A stretch of DNA of 64,000 bases from Deferribacteres bacterium. Lineage in GTDB: Bacteria > Zhuqueibacterota > Zhuqueibacteria > Zhuqueibacterales > Geothermadaptataceae. Shown piece after piece: positions 44,478 through 53,593 of this stretch; the stretch's first letter is position 1; every line of letters begins with the position of its first letter. The stretch lies in NCBI GenBank assembly GCA_020633675.1, contig JACKDE010000003.1:124001-188000 (forward strand), in the 5' to 3' direction. Below the pieces are notes generated by a model. The model was not told where the DNA came from. It saw only the letters and a program-made list of their open reading frames with translations, and made no database searches. The translations under genes were made by a program, and so were the position numbers.

Positions 44478-45086
44478 TTGAAATTTGCACAAATCCGCAA
44501 TCGTTTTCTTTTTGCGCTCCTGATCATTGTCACGTGTGTCGGTTGTGACCAAACCACCAAGCATCTCGCGCAAACCAACCTCCCTATCTACCAAATGTTT
44601 TCCTATTTGGGCGATACAGTGCGTTTGCAGTACGTGCTCAACACCGGTGCTGCTTTCAGTCTTGGCGCTTCGCTACCGGAAAACGTCCGCTGGTGGATTT
44701 TCGTTGTCGGGCAGGGTCTTTTCCTGCTTTTCCTGACGCTCTACCTGATCAAAAACCACAATTTGCGCCGCAGCCAATTTTACGGTTTTGCGATGATTTT
44801 GGGTGGCGGCCTGGGAAATTTCTACGACCGCATTTTCCGGGAAGGCGCGGTGGTGGATTTTCTCAACATCGGCATTGGCAATTATCTGCGAACCGCCATT
44901 TTCAATGTGGCCGACATTGCCATTACCTGCGGCCTGGCGCTGTTGATTATCGGCATTTACCGCAGCGAGCGCCATGAAAGACAACAGGCGGAACTTGAAT
45001 CGGAAGGTCAATCGGCCGAAGCTCAAGCAAACCCAGAAACGCCAGCCGGTTCCGACGAAAAAGATCGCGATACCACCACGACTTAA
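44478..45086 (+). CDS. lspA: Lipoprotein signal peptidase (signal peptidase II)
   Basis: 202 residues. Cleaves the signal from diacylglyceryl-prolipoproteins. Family motifs: T-K-H-L-A (D-Q-T-T-K), Y-V-L-N-T-G-A-A-F-S-L-G, G-N-F-Y-D-R-I-F-R-E-G-A-V-V-D-F (first catalytic Asp) and F-N-V-A-D-I-A-I-T (second Asp). Four transmembrane segments. The frame is open from 44271, but TTG 44478 with GAGGG 4 bases upstream gives the normal family start. The C-terminus carries about 40 extra hydrophilic, Glu/Gln/Ala-rich residues beyond the usual end. Convergent with modC. Confidence 0.93.
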   Translation: MKFAQIRNRFLFALLIIVTCVGCDQTTKHLAQTNLPIYQMFSYLGDTVRLQYVLNTGAAFSLGASLPENVRWWIFVVGQGLFLLFLTLYLIKNHNLRRSQFYGFAMILGGGLGNFYDRIFREGAVVDFLNIGIGNYLRTAIFNVADIAITCGLALLIIGIYRSERHERQQAELESEGQSAEAQANPETPAGSDEKDRDTTTT

Positions 45087-45110
45087 TCAGCGCATACAAT
45101 TTCAGCATCA

Positions 45111-46205
45111 TTAGCGCTCCCCCACCTTGCGAAATGCGGTCGCTTTCATCACCAAAAATACACGTTTGCCGACCGCAATTTCCAGCCCTGCAAGGGTGCC
45201 TTCGACAATTTCCACCGACAACACCATCCCGATATCCACTTTCACAATCACCCGGCTGCCAAAATGGTGAATCTGCACCACTTTCCCTGCGATAATATTG
45301 CGCGCCGACAGACCGACTGGTTTCTCAATAGCTAACAAAATTTCGGAAGCGGGGATGTCGATTGTCAGCCTGGCACCAACCGCAGCGGAAATGTGCGGCA
45401 AAACAAAACTCACGCCGCCACTGGTCACGTCCGATGAGCCTCTTTCAGCATTGTGGCTCGTGACGGTCATTTCCAGCAAATTGCGGATTTCATCGGTCTC
45501 CATCAGTGGCTTGTGCACATAATTGGCCAGCACTTCAAAGGGTTGGCCTTCAGCAACAATGCGGCCGGCATCCATGCGCATCACATGCGAAGCGATGTTG
45601 AGCACCGTGCTGAGATCATGCGAGACATACACGATTGGAATGTGGAAGACGTCACGGATTTTGTGCAGCTCGATAAGCAACGACAATTTGGATGGGATGT
45701 CCACTGCAGCCAAAGGCTCATCCATCAACAGCAGCTTCGGCGAAGCCAGTAATGCGCGCCCTATCGCGATGCGTTGGATTTCGCCGCCGGAAAGTGTTGC
45801 CGGTCTGCGCTCAAGCAAATGCGATATCCGCAAAACATCAACCACATCATCAAGGCGCAGTCTCTGTTTGGCAGGCGGCGTATTTTGCAATCCAAACTGC
45901 AGATTTTTTTGTACAGAAAGATGCGGAAACAACCGGCCATCCTGAAATACCAGGCCGACTTCCCGCGTTTCCGGTGGCGTATTCAGCCGGCTCTCGCTGT
46001 CATACAAAACACGGTCGGCGAGCCTGACCTGGCCGCGATGTGGTTGCAACAACCCCGCGATCAGCTTCAGCGTGGAGGTTTTGCCGCAGCCTGATGGTCC
46101 GAATAGTGCAGTAAAATCGCTTTGCAGTGAGCATTTTGGCTGCAGCAGGAAATTGCCGAGTTGCATTTCGCAATCAACCTGCAAAATTGGCTTTATTTCA
46201 CTCAT
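45111..46205 (-). CDS. modC: Molybdate ABC transporter ATP-binding protein
   Basis: 364 residues from ATG 46205, which overlaps the modB stop (ATGAGTGA) by 8 bases. ABC motifs: Walker A G-P-S-G-C-G-K-T-S, signature L-S-G-G-E-I-Q-R, Walker B L-L-L-M-D-E-P-L-A-A-V-D, switch H in Y-V-S-H-D-L-S. The C-terminal third carries a molybdate-binding Mop/TOBE domain (G-L-S-A-R-N-I-I-A-G-K-V-V-Q-I-H). Drives molybdate (or tungstate) import with ModA and ModB. The modABC order is typical; no modE regulator is nearby. Confidence 0.93.
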   Translation of the reverse strand: MSEIKPILQVDCEMQLGNFLLQPKCSLQSDFTALFGPSGCGKTSTLKLIAGLLQPHRGQVRLADRVLYDSESRLNTPPETREVGLVFQDGRLFPHLSVQKNLQFGLQNTPPAKQRLRLDDVVDVLRISHLLERRPATLSGGEIQRIAIGRALLASPKLLLMDEPLAAVDIPSKLSLLIELHKIRDVFHIPIVYVSHDLSTVLNIASHVMRMDAGRIVAEGQPFEVLANYVHKPLMETDEIRNLLEMTVTSHNAERGSSDVTSGGVSFVLPHISAAVGARLTIDIPASEILLAIEKPVGLSARNIIAGKVVQIHHFGSRVIVKVDIGMVLSVEIVEGTLAGLEIAVGKRVFLVMKATAFRKVGER

Positions 46206-46881
46206 GCGTCTTCCTGCCCTGCCACCGTCGTTGCAATACCTGCCCCGCAAAAAGACTGGCATAGCTGATCAGAATAGAAATGCCCACCAGAATCAGTGCC
46301 TGCTGCTCATCGGCTTGATTGACCAGCGAATAGATCGCCAGCGGAATGGTTTGCGTGCGGCCCGGTATATTGCCAGCGACCATTATGGTCGCGCCGAACT
46401 CGCCCAGGCTGCGGGCAAAGCACAAAAACAGGCCGGCCGCAATGCCGTTCATCGAGAGCGGCAGCGTGACCTGCAGATAGACTCGCCAGCGTCCGGCGCG
46501 CAGTACACGAGCGGCTTCTTCGAGACGTGGATCGACATTTTCGATCGCGACCCGCACTGCATTTGCAAACAGCGGGAACGAAACCACTGCTGCTGCCAGC
46601 GCCGCCGCCTGCCAGCTAAAACTGAGCGCCAGGCCGGTTGCCGCATAAAGCCATTGCCCGAGCAGACCTTTTCGCCCAAAAACGATCAGCAAAAAATAAC
46701 CGGTGACTACCGGCGGCACAACCAGCGGCATGTTGACCAGCGTTTCAATCAGTGTTTTGCCGCGAAACTGGCGGCGGGCGAGGTACCAACCGACAAACAA
46801 GCAAAAAGGCGTGTTGAATGCCACAGCAGCCAGCGCAATTTTGAGCGATAAAATTATGGTCTGTTCGACGGGAACCTGCAC
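46198..46881 (-). CDS. modB: Molybdate ABC transporter permease
   Basis: 227 residues with about five membrane segments. The EAA loop that docks on ModC reads A-R-S-L-G-E-F-G-A-T-I-M-V-A-G-N-I-P-G-R-T-Q-T, diagnostic for ModB. ATG 46881 lies 18 bases after modA. The 3' end overlaps modC. Confidence 0.94.
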   Translation of the reverse strand: MQVPVEQTIILSLKIALAAVAFNTPFCLFVGWYLARRQFRGKTLIETLVNMPLVVPPVVTGYFLLIVFGRKGLLGQWLYAATGLALSFSWQAAALAAAVVSFPLFANAVRVAIENVDPRLEEAARVLRAGRWRVYLQVTLPLSMNGIAAGLFLCFARSLGEFGATIMVAGNIPGRTQTIPLAIYSLVNQADEQQALILVGISILISYASLFAGQVLQRRWQGRKTHE

Positions 46882-46899
46882 CGGGCTACCTGTATTTGA

Positions 46900-47727
46900 T
46901 TATCTCAGTGTTTCCGGGACCGAACGATTTGCAATAAAGACGAAGCCACGTGAATCAAAAATGCGTCTTGCTGTCGCCGATGTCAGCAACTGCATCGTAT
47001 ACCGCTTCTCTGGTGTTTCGGGCAACACCGGCGCCGCGACATATCGAATGTCCGGTTGCAGATGCTTCGGAATCCGTACCGCGACACGTACGCCTGGGCT
47101 CATTTTTGCATCTGTGGCATAAACAATCCCGGCATCCGCTTCGCCGGCTTCGACAAAAGCCAGCGCCGCGCGCACATCCTGAGCAGATACAACCTTGGCT
47201 TTTACCCTGTCCCACAGCGCTACGCGTTGCAGGCTCGCTTTGGCATAGCGCCCGGCCGGTACATGCGCCGGATCAGCAAGTGCTAAAAACTGCACACCGG
47301 CACCGCACAAATCATCCAATGATGCGATATTGGCAGCACTGTTCACCGGTACAACAACCACCAATTCATTGCTGAGCAAATCGACCGTACTGGATTTGTC
47401 GATACGCCCTCCCTGAACGAGTCGTTCCATCCACACGGGATCGGCGGACACAAAAACATCCGCCGGACTACCGGCACGGATCTGCTGCGCCAAAACTGAT
47501 GATCCAGCAAAATTGAACTGAATCTGCAACCCCGCTTCTGAATTCTGTAGCGCAGAAAAAACCTCCGGCAAAACATCGGTCAGGCTGGCTGCTGCGGAAA
47601 TGAGCAGTGTGGGGCGCTCTGCTTTTTCGGCACCGCAGGCAACCGTGAACAAAGCCAGCAGCAACATGCAATGCGTCCCGATGTGCCTTCCGGCTTGCGT
47701 CCGTTCTAATCGAGAATTCTTCTTCAT
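46900..47727 (-). CDS. modA: Molybdate-binding lipoprotein of the ABC transporter
   Basis: 275 residues. Lipoprotein signal ends F-T-V-A-C-G. The anion pocket motifs are S-A-A-A-S-L-T-D-V-L-P and F-A-G-S-S-V-L-A-Q-Q-I, followed by G-S-P-A-D-V-F-V-S-A-D and the later E-A-G-E-A-D-A-G-I-V-Y-A-T-D. Binds molybdate or tungstate outside the inner membrane and delivers it to ModB. First gene of modABC; AGGCAAAAA precedes ATG 47727. No molybdenum-cofactor riboswitch was recognised upstream. Confidence 0.94.
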   Translation of the reverse strand: MKKNSRLERTQAGRHIGTHCMLLLALFTVACGAEKAERPTLLISAAASLTDVLPEVFSALQNSEAGLQIQFNFAGSSVLAQQIRAGSPADVFVSADPVWMERLVQGGRIDKSSTVDLLSNELVVVVPVNSAANIASLDDLCGAGVQFLALADPAHVPAGRYAKASLQRVALWDRVKAKVVSAQDVRAALAFVEAGEADAGIVYATDAKMSPGVRVAVRIPKHLQPDIRYVAAPVLPETPEKRYTMQLLTSATARRIFDSRGFVFIANRSVPETLR

Positions 47728-48083
47728 TTTTTGCCTGATGCTTTTCGATGAATGTGTAGCACATCACGAAGAAACGATGAGTGGAGTGTCAAAATTTGTT
47801 TTGACCTGCCATATTACATTTTGGCTCTACAGCTTTTTAGCCAGCCCACAATTCGCTTCACTCTCTTTTTAAATTCTCATTTAGCGTGCTTTTCGAGCGC
47901 AAGAATTTGATAAAAAATTAGGCACTTTGGCCATAAAGCAGGTATTTAAGATTATTGCGTTTAGGCTTCATTCAGCCTAATGATTCCACATTGACCTCAC
48001 AACAATCAGCACAGCACTCGCTGCCTTCAAATTGCAGCGAATAAGCTTTTCATGCAAGGAAAATTGAGCAAAGGAAATGCAAG
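47728..48083. other. Divergent modA / acyltransferase region with a repeat fragment
   Basis: 356 bases. Contains GGAGTG followed by the palindrome GTCAAAA-N4-TTTTGAC (47783-47805), related to the tail of the element at 39608-39722. The rest is AT-rich with no frame. Promoters of modA and the acyltransferase gene must be here; they could not be placed. Confidence 0.5.
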
Positions 48084-48593
48084 ATGATCACGCAGGTTTT
48101 TCGAGTCGTATTCAGTATAGCCACCTGGCGTTGGTTCTTCCGATTTTTGGAATTTTACCACAAAACCAACGGTGCAGCCACCCAAAAACTCGGCGCGCTT
48201 GGCAAGGGGACATGGATTGAGCCAACCGCCAAAATCAACAATCCTGAAAATGTTTTTATTGGCAAAAACTGTCACATCAACCATCTCGCATGCTTGCAGC
48301 CCAGCAAAGCCAAAATCACCATCGGAGACAATTTACTGATGGGACCGGGCACGATGCTTTTTGCGTCGAACTATCAGCTCGATCCAGCGACGCCAATGCG
48401 GCTGCAACCATCGAATTACAAAGATATTATGATTGGAAATGATGTATGGTTGGGCTCAAATGTGGTGGTGACATCCGGCGTCACCATTGGAGATGGCTGC
48501 GTGATCGCGGCTGGCTCGGTCGTTACCAAGGATATTCCCCCTTACACCATCGCTGGTGGTATACCGGCCAAGCCGCTGAAAAAACGCGAGTAA
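48084..48593 (+). CDS. Left-handed beta-helix (hexapeptide repeat) acyltransferase
   Basis: 169 residues, WbbJ/maltose-acetyltransferase type. Hexapeptide turns are visible: I-E-P-T-A-K-I-N-N-P, V-F-I-G-K-N-C-H-I-N, I-T-I-G-D-N-L-L-M-G-P-G, I-M-I-G-N-D-V-W-L-G-S-N-V-V-V-T-S-G-V-T-I-G-D-G-C-V-I-A-A-G-S-V-V, then V-T-K-D-I-P-P-Y-T-I-A-G-G-I-P-A-K. The catalytic His of sugar O-acetyltransferases (usually H just before the long loop) seems to be replaced by N-Y-Q-L-D, so the acceptor and even activity are uncertain. The gene stands alone and converges with cysS. Confidence 0.8.
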   Translation: MITQVFRVVFSIATWRWFFRFLEFYHKTNGAATQKLGALGKGTWIEPTAKINNPENVFIGKNCHINHLACLQPSKAKITIGDNLLMGPGTMLFASNYQLDPATPMRLQPSNYKDIMIGNDVWLGSNVVVTSGVTIGDGCVIAAGSVVTKDIPPYTIAGGIPAKPLKKRE

Positions 48594-48617
48594 CAATCAA
48601 ATTTACACACCAAAAAT

Positions 48618-50063
48618 CTAAGCGCCCCAACGCCATTTTGCGCCTTGGGGCGTGTCTTCAATGACCAGTCCGGCATCTGCCAAGGCATCGCGAATCTTGT
48701 CCGCTACGGCAAAATTGCGCTCTTTCCGAAATGCGTTGCGCAATTCCACCATTGTTGAGACCACTTCATTGATTTTATCCTGCCCAACCTGCGCCTTGCT
48801 GCGATCAATCACACCAAAAACGCTGTCATACTCATCGATGCGCTGCCTGGCCAAATCCACCAGCTGACGTGATTGTGCAGTTTGCAAACCATTGTCAATA
48901 AAGCGATTTGTTTCGCGAAAAAGATCGAACATTTTGCCGAGAGCCAGCGGCGAATTAAAATCATCGTCCATCGCCGTGAGGATTTCACTGTGCACACCAT
49001 CCAGCATGCTGTAAAAGCGCTTTTCTTCTTCGGTGAGATCGGATTCAGAAATGCTTATGGCTTCCACATCGCCCGCAGCCTCGACGATTTTCTGGTAAGA
49101 GAGCCGCAAGCGTTCGTTGGACGTAACCGCACTTTGCAGCACTTCATCGGAAAAATCGATCGGGCTGCGGTAGTGTTTCTGCAGGAAAAACAGCCTGATC
49201 GCGGTGGCCGGATATTTTTCCAGAATATCACGTGCGGTGAAAAAATTGCCGGTCGATTTCGACATCTTATCGCCCTTAATATCCAGAAAACCGTTGTGCA
49301 GCCAGTAACGCACGAACGGCTTGCCGGTCGCGCCTTCACTTTGTGCGATCTCGTTTTCGTGGTGTGGGAAGATCAAATCCAGACCGCCGGCATGAAAATC
49401 GAAACTCTCGCCAAGATACTTCATCGACATCGCCGAGCACTCTAAATGCCAACCTGGCCGGCCATTGCCCCACGGACTTTCCCAGAACGGCTCACCGGGC
49501 TTGGCTGCTTTCCACAGCACAAAATCGATCGGACTTTTTTTGCGCTCATCAACAGCAATCCGCGAACCGACCTGCAATTCATCGAGCTTTTTGCCGGAGA
49601 GTTTGGCATAATCTTCAAAATTGCGCACATTGAAAAACACATCGCCACCGCTCTCATAAGCCATGTCATTTTCGACCAAGCGCTCGATCAGCGTAATCAT
49701 ATCGGTGATGTGGTCGGTGGCTTTGGTATAGGCATCTGCCGGGCGTACGCCAAGTTTTTGAATATCCTCAAAAAACGCAGCAATGTACTTTTGTGATATT
49801 TCAGCACTGCTAACGCCACGCTCGTTAGCCCGATTGATGATTTTGTCATCTACATCAGTGAGATTCATCACGTAGCGTACATTGTAGCCGCGATAGATCA
49901 AATAGCGCCGCACAACATCAAAGACGATAAATGGCCGCGCATTGCCTATGTGAAAATAATCATAGACAGTCGGCCCACAGACATAAAAGCCCGTCATGTG
50001 CGGATTGATCGGTTTGTATTCTTCCTTCTTGCGCGTCAGGGTATTGTAAACTTGAATGGCCAT
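48618..50063 (-). CDS. cysS: Cysteinyl-tRNA synthetase
   Basis: 481 residues, class I. Charges tRNA-Cys. The zinc-ligand Cys is in F-Y-V-C-G-P-T-V-Y-D, the HIGH motif is H-I-G-N-A-R-P-F, further zinc ligands follow in W-H-L-E-C-S-A-M-S and H-H-E-N-E, and KMSKS is K-M-S-K-S-T-G-N. The C-terminal DALR domain ends I-E-D-T-P-Q-G-A-K-W-R. Last gene of a ten-gene run; AGGGA precedes ATG 50063. Confidence 0.97.
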   Translation of the reverse strand: MAIQVYNTLTRKKEEYKPINPHMTGFYVCGPTVYDYFHIGNARPFIVFDVVRRYLIYRGYNVRYVMNLTDVDDKIINRANERGVSSAEISQKYIAAFFEDIQKLGVRPADAYTKATDHITDMITLIERLVENDMAYESGGDVFFNVRNFEDYAKLSGKKLDELQVGSRIAVDERKKSPIDFVLWKAAKPGEPFWESPWGNGRPGWHLECSAMSMKYLGESFDFHAGGLDLIFPHHENEIAQSEGATGKPFVRYWLHNGFLDIKGDKMSKSTGNFFTARDILEKYPATAIRLFFLQKHYRSPIDFSDEVLQSAVTSNERLRLSYQKIVEAAGDVEAISISESDLTEEEKRFYSMLDGVHSEILTAMDDDFNSPLALGKMFDLFRETNRFIDNGLQTAQSRQLVDLARQRIDEYDSVFGVIDRSKAQVGQDKINEVVSTMVELRNAFRKERNFAVADKIRDALADAGLVIEDTPQGAKWRWGA

Positions 50064-50071
50064 TATCGTCC

Positions 50072-50869
50072 CTAAATATTAAGTTTGCTCATCAATGCAC
50101 GAACACGATCTTGCTGTACCGGCTTGCTAACATCACCATCGTTTTTAAAATAAGTTCCAACAATAGCAGCGTCGGTATATTGAAACACTTCCTGTACACT
50201 TTCGCTGGTCACGCCGCTGCCTGCCACCAGGCTACAGTCAGGCAGGGCTTTGCGAAGCATTTGTAAGTTGTCGAGATCAATTTGTGCGCCAGTTGCACTG
50301 CCCGTCACCACGACGGCATCAGCGAGAGCGCGCTCGATCAATTCGTGCGCGGCTTGCTCGATCGGCACCTCGCCGAGGGGTGATGCATGCTTGACGTACA
50401 CATCTGCAAGAATCTTGACATCAGCGGATAAATTTTTGCGCAGCCGCAGAATATCGTGAGCTCGCGATGAAATCATTCCCTGATCAGTAATTGCGCTGCC
50501 AGCGAGCACGTTCACACGAATAAAACATGCATTTGTTGCATGGGCAATCGCCATTGCACTATAGCCATCGTTGCGCAGCACGTTAATGCCAAGCGGCACC
50601 TCAACATTTTTCTGCAGAATCTGTGTCACCGCTGTCATCGCAGCGACTGTTTCCGCTGGCACGTGCTCCGGGTAGAATGGCGTGTCGCCAAAATTTTCGA
50701 TGAGAACAGCAGAGACGCCGCCCTGTACGAGTGCTATTGCATCAGCCAATGCTGCATCGACAATCTCGGTCATGCCGTTTTTGCAACGCGGCGAGCCCGG
50801 CAACGGCGGCAGATGCACCATACCGATAATCGCCTTTTTTTCCGTGAACAAATCGCGCAATCCCTGCAT
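50072..50869 (-). CDS. BtpA/SgcQ-family TIM-barrel protein
   Basis: 265 residues from ATG 50869 with GGCGGA upstream. Family markers: I-I-G-M-V-H-L-P-P-L-P-G-S-P at the start, A-V-L-I-E-N-F-G-D-T-P-F, P-L-G-I-N-V-L-R-N-D, F-I-R-V-N-V-L-A-G, V-V-T-G-S-A-T-G, V-A-G-S-G-V-T-S and a final I-V-G-T-Y-F-K. BtpA is needed for photosystem I in cyanobacteria, SgcQ is a sugar-locus protein; neither reaction is settled. Here it lies between gltX (9 bases) and cysS (8 bases), so it is clearly cotranscribed with housekeeping genes, and photosynthesis is not implied. Confidence 0.88.
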   Translation of the reverse strand: MQGLRDLFTEKKAIIGMVHLPPLPGSPRCKNGMTEIVDAALADAIALVQGGVSAVLIENFGDTPFYPEHVPAETVAAMTAVTQILQKNVEVPLGINVLRNDGYSAMAIAHATNACFIRVNVLAGSAITDQGMISSRAHDILRLRKNLSADVKILADVYVKHASPLGEVPIEQAAHELIERALADAVVVTGSATGAQIDLDNLQMLRKALPDCSLVAGSGVTSESVQEVFQYTDAAIVGTYFKNDGDVSKPVQQDRVRALMSKLNI

Positions 50870-50878
50870 CAATCCGCC

Positions 50879-52321
50879 TTATTCGATAATCCATTTTTTG
50901 ATTTGTGCCACGCACTTCTCCTTGCCGAAAATCTCCGCGATCAATGGCAAGTCCGGGCCATGTTCCTGGCCGGTCAGTGCGATACGAAGCGGCATCCACA
51001 AATCCCTGCCGATCACTCCGGTTTCCTTGCCGATCACCTTGACAGTTTTGCGGAAATTGTCCCCGGTCATCAATTGGAAGGTTTGGCACTGGCGGACAAA
51101 CGACCACAGCACTTTTTGGGTCGACTCTTTTTTGAGCACAGCGCTCAATTCTTCGTTTTCAAGCTCAAGTTCATCGGCAAAAAAGACCCGGGTGGCTGCG
51201 ACGACATCCTGCAGCACTTCCATTTTTTCCTGTACACCGGCAACAATTTTTTCGAGCAGTTCACGATTTTCCGGTAGAACATAATCCGCTTTATGCAAAA
51301 AGGGCACGCACAAATCTGTGAGCCTGGAAATGTCGATGCTGCGGATGTACATGCCGTTCATCCAGCGCAATTTAACCGGATCGAATACTGCTGGCGAGCG
51401 CGAAACGCGGCCGAAGTCAAACTCTTCGATCAGTCGTTGCAGTGAAAGTATTTCATCACCCGTTTCTGAGGACCAGCTCAACAGACTGAGATAATTGACC
51501 AGTGCCTGTGGCAAAAATCCATCCTGCGCATATTGATCGACAGAAGTCGCACCGTGTCGCTTGGACAAGCGCGTTTTGTCCTCTCCGAGAATCATCGGAA
51601 TGTGGGCAAAAACCGGTTTTTCAAAGCCGAGGGCTTCGTATACGGCGAGTTGTTTCGGCGTGTTCGCTACGTGGTCATCACCGCGCACGACGTGGGTAAT
51701 CTGCATATCGACATCATCGATCACCACTGCGTAGTTGTAGGTTGGAATGCCATCTGCACGCACGATCACAAAATCGCCAAGATCGCCAGCAGGAAAAGTC
51801 ACTTCGCCCTTGACCAGGTCTTGAAAAGTGAACGCATGGTCGGGAAAGCGCAGCCGGATGACCGGCTTTTTGCCCTGTTGTTCCAGTTCTCTGCGCTGCT
51901 CGGCTGTTAAATTGCGACAGCGGCCATTGTACACAGGTTGTTTGCCGGATTTGATTGCTTCCTGGCGCGCTTTTTCAAGCTCATCCGGTTCGCAGTAGCA
52001 ATGAAATGCTTTGCCTTCAGTCAGCAATTTGTTGGTCAAATACAGATAGCGTTCAAGACGCTCCGATTGACGGTAGGGTCCGAAATCACCGCCGACTTCC
52101 GGGCCCTCATCCCAATCAAGGCCCAGCCAACGCAGATCCTGCAAGATACTCTGCTCGCTTTCTTTGGTCGAGCGCTCGAGATCAGTATCTTCGATACGCA
52201 AAACCGATGTGCCCTTTGCGTGGCGGGCAAAAATCCAGTTCAGAATGGCGGTTCGCGCGTTGCCGATATGCAGGTTTCCTGTCGGACTTGGTGCGAATCT
52301 CACGCGTACAGGTTTGGTCAT
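50879..52321 (-). CDS. gltX: Glutamyl-tRNA synthetase
   Basis: 480 residues from ATG 52321, chosen because AAGGA is 9 bases upstream and the product begins V-R-V-R-F-A-P-S-P-T-G-N-L-H-I-G as in the family (frame open to 52345). HIGH is L-H-I-G-N-A-R-T and KMSKS is K-T-R-L-S-K-R-H-G-A-T-S. The zinc-like site C-Y-C-E-P-D-E-L is present. Charges tRNA-Glu (and possibly tRNA-Gln, if a GatCAB amidotransferase exists elsewhere). Confidence 0.96.
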   Translation of the reverse strand: MTKPVRVRFAPSPTGNLHIGNARTAILNWIFARHAKGTSVLRIEDTDLERSTKESEQSILQDLRWLGLDWDEGPEVGGDFGPYRQSERLERYLYLTNKLLTEGKAFHCYCEPDELEKARQEAIKSGKQPVYNGRCRNLTAEQRRELEQQGKKPVIRLRFPDHAFTFQDLVKGEVTFPAGDLGDFVIVRADGIPTYNYAVVIDDVDMQITHVVRGDDHVANTPKQLAVYEALGFEKPVFAHIPMILGEDKTRLSKRHGATSVDQYAQDGFLPQALVNYLSLLSWSSETGDEILSLQRLIEEFDFGRVSRSPAVFDPVKLRWMNGMYIRSIDISRLTDLCVPFLHKADYVLPENRELLEKIVAGVQEKMEVLQDVVAATRVFFADELELENEELSAVLKKESTQKVLWSFVRQCQTFQLMTGDNFRKTVKVIGKETGVIGRDLWMPLRIALTGQEHGPDLPLIAEIFGKEKCVAQIKKWIIE

Positions 52322-52378
52322 AATTCTCATTCCTTCAGTCTTCAATAGTAAAAAATACCAACACCAAGCTCTGTTCGC

Positions 52379-52855
52379 TTATGCAATTTTTTGAATTAAA
52401 ACAACTGCGTGGGCAGCCACGCCTTCTTCCTTGCCGACAAAGCCCATCTTTTCAGAAGTTGTCGCTTTCACAGACACTTCGCTCTGCCTCATGTTCAGAC
52501 AGCTTGCAATATTCTTTTTCATTTCGGCAATATGCGGTGCGAGTTTTGGACGTTCCAAAACGACCGTCGAGTCAATATTGACAACTTGATAACGCTTTTT
52601 ATGCAGCAATGCAGCGATCTCCTTTAGCAAAATCAAGCTGGAGATATTGGCAAAACTATCGCTGGTGTCTGGAAAGTGTTTGCCCAGATCGCCCAAGGCA
52701 GCCGCTCCTAAAATCGCATCGCCGATCGCGTGAAGGAGCACATCCGCATCCGAGTGCCCTCCCAATCCCTTTTCGTAGGGAATGGTCACGCCACCGATGA
52801 TCATCGGCCGGTCAGCAACCAATGGGTGGACATCATATCCGATTCCAATTCGCAT
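52379..52855 (-). CDS. ispF: 2-C-methyl-D-erythritol 2,4-cyclodiphosphate synthase
   Basis: 158 residues, full length. MEP (non-mevalonate) isoprenoid pathway. Metal ligands D-V-H near the start (G-I-G-Y-D-V-H-P) and His in G-G-H-S-D-A-D-V-L-L-H; substrate loop D-L-G-K-H-F-P-D-T; C-terminal K-A-T-T-S-E-K-M-G-F-V-G-K-E-E-G-V-A-A-H. 5 bases after ispD, so the two consecutive-pathway genes are cotranscribed; 57 bases before gltX. Confidence 0.97.
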   Translation of the reverse strand: MRIGIGYDVHPLVADRPMIIGGVTIPYEKGLGGHSDADVLLHAIGDAILGAAALGDLGKHFPDTSDSFANISSLILLKEIAALLHKKRYQVVNIDSTVVLERPKLAPHIAEMKKNIASCLNMRQSEVSVKATTSEKMGFVGKEEGVAAHAVVLIQKIA

Positions 52856-52860
52856 AAAAG

Positions 52861-53541
52861 CTATTCACCTAAAATCAAATGAGCGACTTTCAAATCAAAG
52901 TCGGTTGTAATTTTCATATTCTGAATTTCGCCCTCGACCCAACGCACTTTGCCACCTTTTTTTTCAATCAGTGTGGCCTCGTCTGTTACAAAATCGCCGT
53001 TGCGATTGGCAGCACTCAAAGCATCCAGAAGCGTTTCTGTATGGAAGACCTGTGGGGTTTGCACTCTGCGCAGTGACGCGCGCGGCAAGGTGCGACGCAC
53101 CCAATCGCCATCGACTTCCTTGATTGTATCTGCGCTGGCTATCGCTGGAATGCAGGCATCTGCGCCCTGCAAGCTGGCAAGCACCCGGTCGATCAGCACT
53201 GCTGACACAAAAGGTCGTACACCGTCATGAATGAGCACGGGTCGCTTTTTGTTTTCGAGAGCTTCAAGTCCGGCCTGGACGGAATGCTGGCGTTCTTTGC
53301 CGCCTGCAACAATTTTGCGGACTTTGTCGAACCTGTATTTTTCGACGATATCCGATGACAGATAAAAAAGCCAATCCTGTGCCCCGACAATCACAATCTC
53401 TTCCACAGCCGGATGCTGCTCAAAGATTGCGAGTGTATGGGCGAGAATTGGCTTCCCTGCGAGGGGGAGAAATTGCTTTGGAATCTGGCTTTTCAGACGT
53501 AAGCCTTTTCCCGCAGCAACGATAATCACATTCACTAACAT
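52861..53541 (-). CDS. ispD: 2-C-methyl-D-erythritol 4-phosphate cytidylyltransferase
   Basis: 226 residues from ATG 53541 (TTG 53568 is an in-frame alternative; neither has a clear ribosome site). Couples CTP to MEP. Nucleotide-binding N-V-I-I-V-A-A-G-K-G-L-R-L-K-S-Q-I-P-K-Q-F-L, then V-A-G-G-K-E-R-Q-H-S-V, V-L-I-H-D-G-V-R-P-F, and the C-terminal V-T-D-E-A-T-L-I-E with K-I-T-T-D-F-D-L. A lone ispD, not the fused ispDF form. Confidence 0.96.
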   Translation of the reverse strand: MLVNVIIVAAGKGLRLKSQIPKQFLPLAGKPILAHTLAIFEQHPAVEEIVIVGAQDWLFYLSSDIVEKYRFDKVRKIVAGGKERQHSVQAGLEALENKKRPVLIHDGVRPFVSAVLIDRVLASLQGADACIPAIASADTIKEVDGDWVRRTLPRASLRRVQTPQVFHTETLLDALSAANRNGDFVTDEATLIEKKGGKVRWVEGEIQNMKITTDFDLKVAHLILGE

Positions 53542-53593
53542 TTTGATGCAATCGGTTTGCAGTGCCAATCAAAACTTCTCAAGCAAGCCGGAA

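Noticed and set aside
50072..50869. Evidence for photosynthesis from the BtpA-like gene
   Set aside because: The family is widespread in non-phototrophs, and the context here is tRNA synthetase genes.
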